A DNA stretch of 29,741 nt, taken from IMG/VR virus record IMGVR_UViG_3300035670_000980, positions 1 to 29,741 of that record; one strand, given 5' to 3'. The DNA is from a virus. Every line of letters begins with the position of its first letter. The stretch's first letter is position 1. Both the position numbers and the translations under genes were made by a program. Shown here piece after piece: positions 5,804 to 11,064 of this stretch. A model generated the notes under the pieces. That model saw nothing but the letters and a program-made list of their open reading frames with translations, searched no databases and was not told the origin of the DNA.

Positions 5804-6022
5804 CTACTCTTTGCCTGCTGTCAGTGCGCTTACGCCGTGCTCAAAAAGAATGCAGTAGTCACCCTCTCCGTCACTCAGGAATGTAAATCCGTGCTGCCGA
5901 AGTCGCTTTGCGATGGCAATGACGGACACCTCCGACAGGGTGATAACCGTGCCTCCGGTGAGATAGACACTGACCCGTGGATCGGGAAGTTCGATGGCCT
6001 CGGGAAACTCTGCATCGTCCAT
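5804..6022 (-). CDS. small acidic hypothetical protein
   Basis: About 72 residues. The ATG at 6022 overlaps the previous stop as TGATG, and a GTG at 6025 is an alternative start. The middle portion reads like a small beta-rich domain with a helix (SVYLTGGTVITLSEVSVIAI then AKRLRQHGF), followed by GDYCILFEHGVSAL. No family is recognised. Confidence 0.6.
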   Translation of the reverse strand: MDDAEFPEAIELPDPRVSVYLTGGTVITLSEVSVIAIAKRLRQHGFTFLSDGEGDYCILFEHGVSALTAGKE

Positions 6023-6423
6023 CACCTAGTTACCCCCGGCCACTGCCCGCGAAGGACAATGACAGCGGCGAGGCTGTACCCCATCATGTCGATGAAAGTG
6101 TCCTCCAGGCTCTCGAAGTTTGCATCTTCACCCTTCTTGACAAGGTTGACAGCACGGGCTTGCTTATCGTGGAGACGAGTAAGAAGCCCCTGCATTACTC
6201 CGAAGGGGGATTGCGAGAGGTTGGATGATCCGTAGTCCAGATTCTTGGCGAGGAACAGGGCCTCCACCTGATCGAGAACCATGGCCACGGGCATGGCTAT
6301 CGCCTGAGTATCGGCGGTACTTCCAGAAGGATCCGCCCCGTCACTCTGTCCGCAGATACAATCGTGAGACCGATTCCCTGCACGGCTTCCAAGAGTTTCG
6401 ACCAATCGCTGAGGGTCACTCAT
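6022..6423 (-). CDS. Nmad1/DUF1599-like protein
   Basis: A 133-residue protein. The N-terminal 45 residues are polar and probably disordered. The C-terminal part carries the pattern AKNLDYGSSNL (59-69), FGVMQGLLTRLHDKQAR (74-90), FESLEDTFIDMMGYSLAA (103-120). This matches the nucleotide-modification-associated domain (Nmad1/DUF1599) found in many phages, an all-helical domain distantly like MazG-type pyrophosphatases. It may act on nucleotide precursors, but no partner base-modification enzyme is visible in the window. The start overlaps the primase stop (ATGA). Confidence 0.7.
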   Translation of the reverse strand: MSDPQRLVETLGSRAGNRSHDCICGQSDGADPSGSTADTQAIAMPVAMVLDQVEALFLAKNLDYGSSNLSQSPFGVMQGLLTRLHDKQARAVNLVKKGEDANFESLEDTFIDMMGYSLAAVIVLRGQWPGVTR

Positions 6424-7049
6424 ATCTCCACCATTCTCAGGATGGCCTCCCGGCCACCCGCTAGATATAGGTCGTTCACATCCATCCCATCCGGAAGCGA
6501 GATCGGCACGGCTGTGTCAATCTCCTTAGCGATGGCCTTGCCAAATTGGCGACCCGCCTCATCCCCGTCGCACAGGACGACTACCCGTTCGTAGTCCTGC
6601 AAGAGGAGGCGGTAGTGCGGCTTGAATGCGGAGGCTCCGGGAATGCCGATAGTCGGGAGCCCGACGCTTGAACTAATGACGGCATCGAGTTCGCCCTCAC
6701 ACACATAGATCGCGTCACTCTCGACCAAGAGATCCTTCACATTGAATGGATGAGACTCCGCCCCTGGCCGGGACAGGTACTTGGGTTGGTCATCCGGGGA
6801 GATGGCCCGATACCGAATGTCAATGGGTCCTGCGGCAGGAGTGAGATACGGAATTGCCAGGCGCCCGGCGTAGTCCGCATCGGCTGGGTTGTCACCTGTC
6901 ACGAACCCTAATTGGAATGTATTCGCCTCCACCCGACCGATCCCTCTGGCGGAAAGATACGGCCCGGCTAGATCTACCTGAGAGTGATACCTGTCCACCG
7001 CTTCCGCCAGTGATTTCCGTGCAGCGTCTGTAAGCGTCAGCCCACTCAC
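6420..7049 (-). CDS. DNA primase, Toprim catalytic part
   Basis: A 209-residue protein with GTG start behind AAGGAGG. The N-terminus has the DnaG-type N-core pattern (LAGPYLSARGIGR, then FQLGFVTG), followed by LAIPYLTPAAGPIDIRYRAI at 64-83. The Toprim domain has CEGELDA at 117-123 (metal-binding Glu) and VVVLCDGDEAG at 156-166 (DxD). Together with the upstream zinc-finger protein this makes a complete DnaG-like set split over two genes. Its first 158 nt overlap the zinc-finger gene in another frame. It lacks the helicase-binding C-terminal domain of host DnaG, so it is short for the family. Confidence 0.85.
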   Translation of the reverse strand: MSGLTLTDAARKSLAEAVDRYHSQVDLAGPYLSARGIGRVEANTFQLGFVTGDNPADADYAGRLAIPYLTPAAGPIDIRYRAISPDDQPKYLSRPGAESHPFNVKDLLVESDAIYVCEGELDAVISSSVGLPTIGIPGASAFKPHYRLLLQDYERVVVLCDGDEAGRQFGKAIAKEIDTAVPISLPDGMDVNDLYLAGGREAILRMVEI

Positions 7050-7281
7050 AGCCCTCCACCTCCTTGACCAGTGCCACGAGAGAACCCTTGAACCCGCACG
7101 AGAAGCAATGGATCCTGCCTTCGGCGTTGTTCAGGCGACACGATGGCTTTCTGTCGGGGTGAAGACCACACGATGCCGTCTGCCAACCTGAGCGGGGGCT
7201 GGGGAGTTGCCACCCATAGTGGGACAACACAGTCCATAAGTCACCGGCCTTGTAGGTGTAGGAGGAGTTGGGCAAAGTCAT
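6892..7281 (-). CDS. DNA primase, CHC2 zinc-finger part
   Basis: A 129-residue protein from ATG 7281. A TTG at 7290 gives three more residues. The CHC2 finger is clear: C38-x2-H41 (CGLHPDRKPS), then C59-x2-C62 (HCFSCGFKGS). In DnaG this domain recognises the priming template. The protein continues past the finger with a helical GCEWADAYRRC segment and a Ser/Arg/Gly-rich tail ending VRDR, encoded by the same DNA as the start of the Toprim gene. It overlaps the resolvase gene by 41 nt. The two parts presumably associate to form the primase. Confidence 0.85.
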   Translation of the reverse strand: MTLPNSSYTYKAGDLWTVLSHYGWQLPSPRSGWQTASCGLHPDRKPSCRLNNAEGRIHCFSCGFKGSLVALVKEVEGCEWADAYRRCTEITGGSGGQVSLSGRSSRAVSFRQRDRSGGGEYIPIRVRDR

Positions 7282-7636
7282 CAACCTCAATCACAACGTA
7301 GGCTTTGTCGATTGCTTTCATGCGTCGCTTGACGATGGCTGCACCGATAACGAGTTGGGGGGCATTGGCGTCGTGAACATGGCGCTGTTCCCACCTGATT
7401 GCTTCGGCAGTGGCTTCGCTCATGAATCCGGCGAGGTCAAGGGCCTGCTGATTCTTTGCTTCCACGATCACCGCAAGCCCACCGACCCGAATGAGTAGAT
7501 CACCCTCGTCGTCCTTGCCACGGCGAACGAGACGAATCACTGCTAGTCCGACTCGTGCGAAGAATCCCTCTAGTTCAATCTCAAACTGCGCACCCTTACG
7601 CTTGTTCGCACGAGCACGCTTTGTCGCCTCGGTCAT
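7241..7636 (-). CDS. Holliday junction resolvase (Hjc-like, PD-(D/E)XK)
   Basis: A 131-residue protein. The pattern KRKGAQFEIELEGFF (12-26) supplies the first acidic residue (E19), DDEGDLLIR the aspartate (D46), and VIVEAKN the E59-x-K61 pair of the PD-(D/E)XK nuclease core. Size and order of motifs fit archaeal-type Hjc resolvases commonly annotated in actinobacteriophages. It would cut four-way junctions arising in phage recombination and replication before packaging. ATG overlaps the helicase stop (ATGA). Confidence 0.8.
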   Translation of the reverse strand: MTEATKRARANKRKGAQFEIELEGFFARVGLAVIRLVRRGKDDEGDLLIRVGGLAVIVEAKNQQALDLAGFMSEATAEAIRWEQRHVHDANAPQLVIGAAIVKRRMKAIDKAYVVIEVDDFAQLLLHLQGR

Positions 7637-8409
7637 CGGGCCTCCAGGTCTGCGAGATACATGCGAGCCGGGTCGTACTGCAAGGTCACGACATCACTGC
7701 CCGAAGGATCCGCGGGTCCATAGCGATTCTTGACGGGGGATACCAGGAGGTACCCAGGCGAACTATTGGTAACGGTAAGGATCATCGCCGGAGTCTGAGC
7801 CACCTTGCCCACAATGCTGGCCCGAGGTGGACACGGGTTTCCGTTGTACCCCTCAGACGTGTGATGGAGCACGAGGAATGAACTCTCGATGGATCGTGAC
7901 CACCACTTCAATTCCCTGAGGAGTGAGCGCATGGATTCCCAGGTGTCGCCGTCGTTGTGGGTACAGTCCAGGAGGTTGTCGATGACAACTAACTCCGGGG
8001 GTAGCCCGAACTCACAGAAGGCCCGTATCTCACTCTCAATGTCCGAGAGTGAAGGTGCTGATTCAAAGCACCACCTGATGTGTGAGGCTGCGCTGAGGAC
8101 CTGAGATGCCCAGGCCCTATCCTGCATAGCAGTCTCGACCTGCCGCTGATCGAGATTGGTAATCATCGACCCCAGGCGAAGAGCCATCGTGTCAGCATGG
8201 GTATCGGCACTGAAATAGAGAGTGGGTCTGCGTGCCATCAGCGCCCAGTGCAGCGCCAGGGTGGACTTTCCGGCACCTGGAGGCCCAGAGACCATCGAGA
8301 CCTCTCCTCGTCGCAGACTTATCTGTCGAGCGGCGAAGGAGGAGTAGACAGTCGGCAGTGCGGCAGCGACCGATGCTGCCGTCCTGACCGTCCTGTGGAG
8401 GGATCGCAT
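7633..8409 (-). CDS. DnaB/RecA-type replicative ATPase (helicase-like)
   Basis: A 258-residue protein. ATG 8409 is chosen because it overlaps the previous stop (TAATG). An upstream extension is open but lies inside that gene. Walker A is SGPPGAGKST at 41-50, Walker B is ELVVIDNLLD at 139-148, and LVLHHTSE at 179-186 corresponds to the sensor motif of DnaB/RecA ATPases. There is no DnaB N-terminal domain. Phage proteins of this size and motif order are annotated as DnaB-like helicase or RecA-like ATPase. Its position next to the split primase supports a role in the replisome. Confidence 0.8.
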   Translation of the reverse strand: MRSLHRTVRTAASVAAALPTVYSSFAARQISLRRGEVSMVSGPPGAGKSTLALHWALMARRPTLYFSADTHADTMALRLGSMITNLDQRQVETAMQDRAWASQVLSAASHIRWCFESAPSLSDIESEIRAFCEFGLPPELVVIDNLLDCTHNDGDTWESMRSLLRELKWWSRSIESSFLVLHHTSEGYNGNPCPPRASIVGKVAQTPAMILTVTNSSPGYLLVSPVKNRYGPADPSGSDVVTLQYDPARMYLADLEAR

Positions 8410-8573
8410 TAGACGCTGTGCGCCTCGATATATCTCTTCATGACCGACGGATTGACGGGACCTCGGCGGCCCACGGCAATGCCACGTTCCCGTGCCCACC
8501 GCCGAACCTCAGTAGGCGACGGCAGTTGTTCGTCTGGGTGCGCAGTGCTGAGGTGAGGTGCTTCGTAGGACAT
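8409..8573 (-). CDS. 54-aa Lsr2 C-terminal-domain mini-protein
   Basis: ATG 8573 with AGGAGA at 7-8 nt. Residues 19-51 read SPTEVRRWARERGIAVGRRG then VNPSVMKRYIEAH, which matches the DNA-binding half of Lsr2 (a helix, an R-G containing loop that enters the minor groove, and a second helix). The N-terminal oligomerisation domain of Lsr2 is missing; only a 17-residue polar leader remains. Lsr2 is the actinobacterial xenogeneic silencer, so a DNA-binding-only version could compete with it or help condense phage DNA. That role is inference. It is fused by TAATG to the helicase gene. Confidence 0.75.
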   Translation of the reverse strand: MSYEAPHLSTAHPDEQLPSPTEVRRWARERGIAVGRRGPVNPSVMKRYIEAHSV

Positions 8574-8583
8574 CGCTGGTCTC

Positions 8584-9015
8584 CTAGCCGGGGAACGTGT
8601 TCCACTCAGGGCTTTGCTTGTTGACCCAGATCGGGTCGCACTTCGGGCTTCCCTTGGGGGCGTTGCACATCCAGGCCTTCCACGGTCCCTTCTCACCCAC
8701 CTTGGACACGGCGTTGCGAGGACCATGCGCACAGGTCGGTCCCGTCACAGCGGGCATCGGGGGAGGGGTGCCCCAGGGATCGGCACTAGCAGCCGGGGTT
8801 GGGGCGGGCGCTGGACTGCCATTCATGATGGGGGCAGTCGCCGAGGCAGCGGCGAGCAGGTTGAACGAGTCGATCAGACTGCTGGCGTTTTCTGCCAGGG
8901 CTGCCCACCCAATCTGCAAGTCACGCTCAGTGTCGCCTCGGGCCGTCAAAAGAATCTTCTTGTTCTGGATGTGCAATTCCATGGTCGCCGCAAAGGGCGC
9001 CTCACTGTTACTCAT
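8584..9015 (-). CDS. 143-aa early protein with C-terminal metal-binding-like motif
   Basis: ATG 9015 behind GAGGAGC. The N-terminal half (residues 10-60) is helical and includes RDLQIGWAALAENASSL. A Pro/Ala-rich linker (65-93) follows. The C-terminal 50 residues hold C95-x-H97, C117 and C126 with GPWKAWMC and DPIWVNK, reminiscent of a zinc-binding domain seen in actinobacteriophage early proteins. The two-part structure with flexible linker would suit an ssDNA-binding or adaptor protein, but I cannot assign a function. It lies between the Cas4-like and Lsr2-like genes. Confidence 0.65.
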   Translation of the reverse strand: MSNSEAPFAATMELHIQNKKILLTARGDTERDLQIGWAALAENASSLIDSFNLLAAASATAPIMNGSPAPAPTPAASADPWGTPPPMPAVTGPTCAHGPRNAVSKVGEKGPWKAWMCNAPKGSPKCDPIWVNKQSPEWNTFPG

Positions 9016-9026
9016 CTACTGCTCCT

Positions 9027-9890
9027 CTAGGTTACATTTGTGGATTGAAAGGGGAGTCCATGTGGGGGAGTGCCGCCAACGGCGTAGCAACTACTGGCCA
9101 CCATGCAGGTAGAACAGCGCGAGGTGACCTGGGGGATGAAGGTCTGATTGCGCACCGACTGTTCGAAGGTACCCATGAGATAGGCGACGTACTCATCGGT
9201 GAACAGACTCAGGGATCGGGCCTGCCCGAGCGTGGCCCTACGAGCCAGATAGTAGGCACCAACATGTGCCTCGTACCCCATCTGCCGAAGTCCTGCGGCG
9301 TAGATGCCCAGTTGCGCAGGCGACGCAGGATCATAGGAGCCCGTTTTCAGATCGACCACGACCACTTCACCATTCGGGGAAACCATGACCCGATCTATGA
9401 ATCCATTGACAACAAGGTTGGGCGACGCATCCTCAGAGGTGTCGGGATTGGGAAGGATGAGATTGAACTCGATCTCGACCGCAGGCTTTCCGTCAATGTC
9501 GAGAATCTGATAGCCGCTGGACTGACGCCACCGCAGGTAGTTCTCCACCATGACCGGTCCCTGTAGCCCCCACCAGGCAGCATCTTCCTTGTTGGGGTTG
9601 GCCTTTGTCGCCTTGCCCCCCGCAAAGGTGCGCTTGTTGGGATCAAAGTTTTCCATCTGTTGCGCCCACGCCTCATCCCATACCTCTCGGATGCTGCGGG
9701 TGTCTCCCAGATCAAACATTTCTGTGGAAGAATGAAAGGCACTTCCGCCAATGAACCACCACGCTTGGTCCTGGGGAGCCTTCATAATCTTGGTCAGACG
9801 ATACTTCTCGCCACAGTCCAAGAATGTCGTGAGCGACGAATGCGACAGGGACGGCTTGCCGGTGAGGTCCTTGACCGTAGGTCTACTCAT
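9027..9890 (-). CDS. Cas4/RecB-family exonuclease
   Basis: A 287-residue PD-(D/E)XK nuclease. The order of motifs is SHSSLTTFLDCGEKYRL (15-31, first Fe-S cysteine C26), H53, D166 in NGFIDRVMV, VVVVDLKTG at 176-184 (D180-x-K182), Q193 with Y197, and three cysteines near the C-terminus at C259, C262 and C268. The four cysteines match the Fe-S cluster of Cas4 proteins. No CRISPR array or other cas gene is present in the window, so this is the phage recombination/replication type common in actinobacteriophages, probably an end-processing exonuclease. Confidence 0.85.
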   Translation of the reverse strand: MSRPTVKDLTGKPSLSHSSLTTFLDCGEKYRLTKIMKAPQDQAWWFIGGSAFHSSTEMFDLGDTRSIREVWDEAWAQQMENFDPNKRTFAGGKATKANPNKEDAAWWGLQGPVMVENYLRWRQSSGYQILDIDGKPAVEIEFNLILPNPDTSEDASPNLVVNGFIDRVMVSPNGEVVVVDLKTGSYDPASPAQLGIYAAGLRQMGYEAHVGAYYLARRATLGQARSLSLFTDEYVAYLMGTFEQSVRNQTFIPQVTSRCSTCMVASSCYAVGGTPPHGLPFQSTNVT

Positions 9891-10098
9891 CGTCGGCCAC
9901 CCACCAGATCAGTCGTCCCTCGGATGTCGCAAGAAAGTCGTGGCTGTCCACAACAACGTCCGCGATCTGCAATCGCGTGATGACGGCCTGCCAGTCCTCG
10001 TCAAAGTGTTCCGGGCTAGCCGTGACAATGTAGCCACCATCGACACGATGGGCCGTGACGGTGGGAGTGACGATGGTGCTCTGTCCATGATCGAGCAT
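9883..10098 (-). CDS. first gene of the early operon, 71-aa hypothetical
   Basis: A 71-residue protein, beta-strand rich (TIVTPTVTAHRVDGGYIVTA) with a helix (DEDWQAVITRLQIA) and ending WWVADDE. No family is recognised. A good -10-like TATAAA ends 6 nt before the ATG, so the transcript may be leaderless. The only purine-rich site (AGGGGG) is 12 nt away, too far for an ordinary ribosome-binding site. Overlaps the Cas4-like gene by 8 nt. Confidence 0.6.
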   Translation of the reverse strand: MLDHGQSTIVTPTVTAHRVDGGYIVTASPEHFDEDWQAVITRLQIADVVVDSHDFLATSEGRLIWWVADDE

Positions 10099-10103
10099 GA
10101 TGG

Positions 10104-10134
10104 ATTTATACCCCCTGTCTCATATGGAATGCAA
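10104..10134 (-). promoter_or_regulatory. candidate early promoter giving a leaderless mRNA
   Basis: On the minus strand, TTGCAT (10134-10129) and TATAAA (10110-10105) are separated by 18 nt. The expected transcription start coincides with the A of the ATG at 10098. Confidence 0.5.
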
Positions 10135-10143
10135 GACTACCTA

Positions 10144-10280
10144 AGGCGTGTCGTGAATGTTTCTCAGGTGATCTTCAACCATTCCAAGATTGCTCTAGGC
10201 GTGTCTCCTTGACAGAACTCAGGTTCAGCAAAACAATTCTCGGGTGCGGAGCACCCGTATCCCTCATATAATCCTCAGGT
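10144..10280. repeat. CTCAGGT direct repeats at ~55-nt intervals, probable operators
   Basis: CTCAGGT occurs at 10163-10169, 10218-10224 and 10274-10280, 55 and 56 nt apart. The first two are each preceded by AGGCGTGTC (10144-10152 and 10197-10205), making a composite repeat of about 54 nt. A 7-bp hairpin (CGGGTGC/GCACCCG, 10241-10257) sits between the second and third. The position between the repressor and the early operon, upstream of a candidate promoter, suggests repressor or activator binding sites. No gene is seen in 10099-10355. Confidence 0.55.
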
Positions 10281-10355
10281 ACAGGCTTAGATAAATACTG
10301 TTGTCCGCTTTAGGACAGAACCGTTACGAGAATGAGGGTTTGACATACAAAGAAT

Positions 10356-10379
10356 GACCCCCGGCTTAGGCCGGGGGTC
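10356..10379 (-). terminator. terminator after the repressor gene
   Basis: GACCCCCGGC (10356-10365) and GCCGGGGGTC (10370-10379) form a perfect 10-bp stem with a 4-nt loop. On the minus strand it is followed by ATTCTTTGT. It separates the repressor transcript from the early-operon control region. Confidence 0.8.
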
Positions 10380-10834
10380 TATTCGTAGTCAGCGTAAGTG
10401 ACAGGTCGTGGGCGAATGGGGATGCCCTTGGGCCGATCTCCCTTTTCGTCCGCTTCGACGTAAAAGAATCCGTAGTCCGGGTCGTAGGCCACGACCGCAT
10501 TGTTCGCCTTGATCTTGGCCAACCAGGAATCCAGGCGGCGGGCCTCATCCTCGCGCAGATCCTTGCCTGCCCTCCGACGCCCCAGGTCACGAAGCATCCT
10601 GGCTTGGTAGGCCATGGCGTGCTCAGCACGCACGGTCCAGGGGATCTCCTCATGGTAGCGGGGCAGGCTAGGGGAGATGCCCGCTCGGGCCAGGGCCACC
10701 GAGACGGTGGAAGACCCGACCTTCTCACCGGTCAAGTCATAGACTCGTTCGGTGATCGCTTTGATCGACAGTCCTTCATCGACCCGCCAACGCTTCAATG
10801 TCGCATTGTCGGGAAGTATCCGTCGAGCAGGCAT
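10379..10834 (-). CDS. HTH DNA-binding protein, probable immunity repressor
   Basis: A 151-residue protein. ATG 10834 has an ideal AAGGAGG 6 nt upstream; a longer frame adds nine residues that would span that site. Residues 12-51 form a helix-turn-helix block (LKRWRVDEGLSIKAITERVY, then SSTVSVALARAG). The following PWTVRAEHAMAYQARMLRDL and LDSWLAKI segments and the final DYGFFYVEAD are typical of proteins annotated as immunity repressors or HTH proteins in actinobacteriophages. It stands divergent to the integrase across attP and ends at a strong terminator. It most likely binds the repeats at 10144-10280, but that is inference. Confidence 0.75.
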   Translation of the reverse strand: MPARRILPDNATLKRWRVDEGLSIKAITERVYDLTGEKVGSSTVSVALARAGISPSLPRYHEEIPWTVRAEHAMAYQARMLRDLGRRRAGKDLREDEARRLDSWLAKIKANNAVVAYDPDYGFFYVEADEKGDRPKGIPIRPRPVTYADYE

Positions 10835-10860
10835 ATCTAACCTCCTTCCATACCCTTTCA

Positions 10861-10890
10861 ATCATCGGGTAGAGGTTTCGTAAATGTCAA
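10861..10890 (-). promoter_or_regulatory. candidate repressor promoter
   Basis: A perfect TTGACA on the minus strand (10890-10885) with GATGAT (10866-10861) after 18 nt gives a start about 20 nt before the repressor ATG, leaving room for its AAGGAGG. The -10 is imperfect. This promoter lies on the repressor side of the attP core, so it stays linked to the repressor in a lysogen. Confidence 0.45.
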
Positions 10891-10913
10891 GACGACCGGC
10901 CCAAGAAAGGGGG

Positions 10914-10951
10914 AAAAACGAAAACCCTGCAAAAAACCCCAGTAAAACCCC
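10914..10951. repeat. phased A-tracts beside the attP core
   Basis: Runs of A5, A4, A6 and A4 start at 10914, 10921, 10931 and 10944. AAAACCC(C) recurs at 10921, 10933 and 10944, about one helical turn apart. Such phasing predicts intrinsic curvature, and the repeat could be integrase arm-type sites. Confidence 0.5.
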
Positions 10952-10956
10952 ACGTC

Positions 10957-10980
10957 GTGTCCGAGGGGGGACTTGAACCC
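10957..10980 (-). other. attP: attP core containing the 3' part of a tRNA gene
   Basis: Read on the minus strand, 10980-10957 is GGGTTCAAGTCCCCCC then TCGGACAC: a T-arm with the invariant GGTTCAA loop, followed by a 3' acceptor strand (CTCGGAC), a discriminator A and one C. Identity to a tRNA stops there; CCA is not completed. No anticodon or D arm can be folded upstream, so this is not a tRNA gene. A partial tRNA 3' end next to a tyrosine integrase is the classical attP arrangement. The predicted target has a 5' acceptor strand GTCCGAG. A 7-bp inverted pair (CCACGTC 10950-10956, GACGTGG 11020-11026) flanks the region. Confidence 0.75.
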
Positions 10981-10990
10981 TTGTCATAAG

Positions 10991-11019
10991 TTGACAATCA
11001 ACCTAGTGAATCGTACATT
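10991..11019 (+). promoter_or_regulatory. integrase promoter
   Basis: Consensus TTGACA (10991-10996), 17-nt spacer, TACATT (11014-11019). The expected start near 11026 lies about 40 nt before the integrase ATG. TTGTCA at 10981-10986 and TGACAA at 10992-10997 form an inverted repeat overlapping the -35, a possible operator or integrase arm site that would let the integrase or repressor control this promoter. Confidence 0.65.
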
Positions 11020-11064
11020 GACGTGGTAGGTCATCATCACATTATCTAAACCCTTGGAGATGAC

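Noticed and set aside
8409-8732. 107-residue version of the Lsr2-like protein
   Set aside because: The first 53 residues are Arg/Pro-rich sequence overlapping the upstream gene; the ATG at 8573 has the proper ribosome-binding site.
9027-9890. Cas4-like gene as part of a CRISPR system
   Set aside because: No repeat-spacer array and no other cas gene in the window; this Cas4-like type is common in phage replication modules.
10210-10238. Plus-strand promoter TTGACA ... AACAAT in the control region
   Set aside because: The -10 lacks the leading T and the promoter would fire into the antisense of the repressor terminator; no gene would be served, so I did not list it as a feature.
10914-10951. 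Telomere-like GGGGTTTT repeat
   Set aside because: Only three imperfect copies in the attP arm; better explained as phased A-tracts or integrase sites than as a terminal repeat.
10957-11010. Possible complete tRNA gene
   Set aside because: The T-arm and 3' acceptor are present but no D-arm or matching 5' acceptor, and no proper anticodon loop can be placed upstream; it fits an attP fragment.
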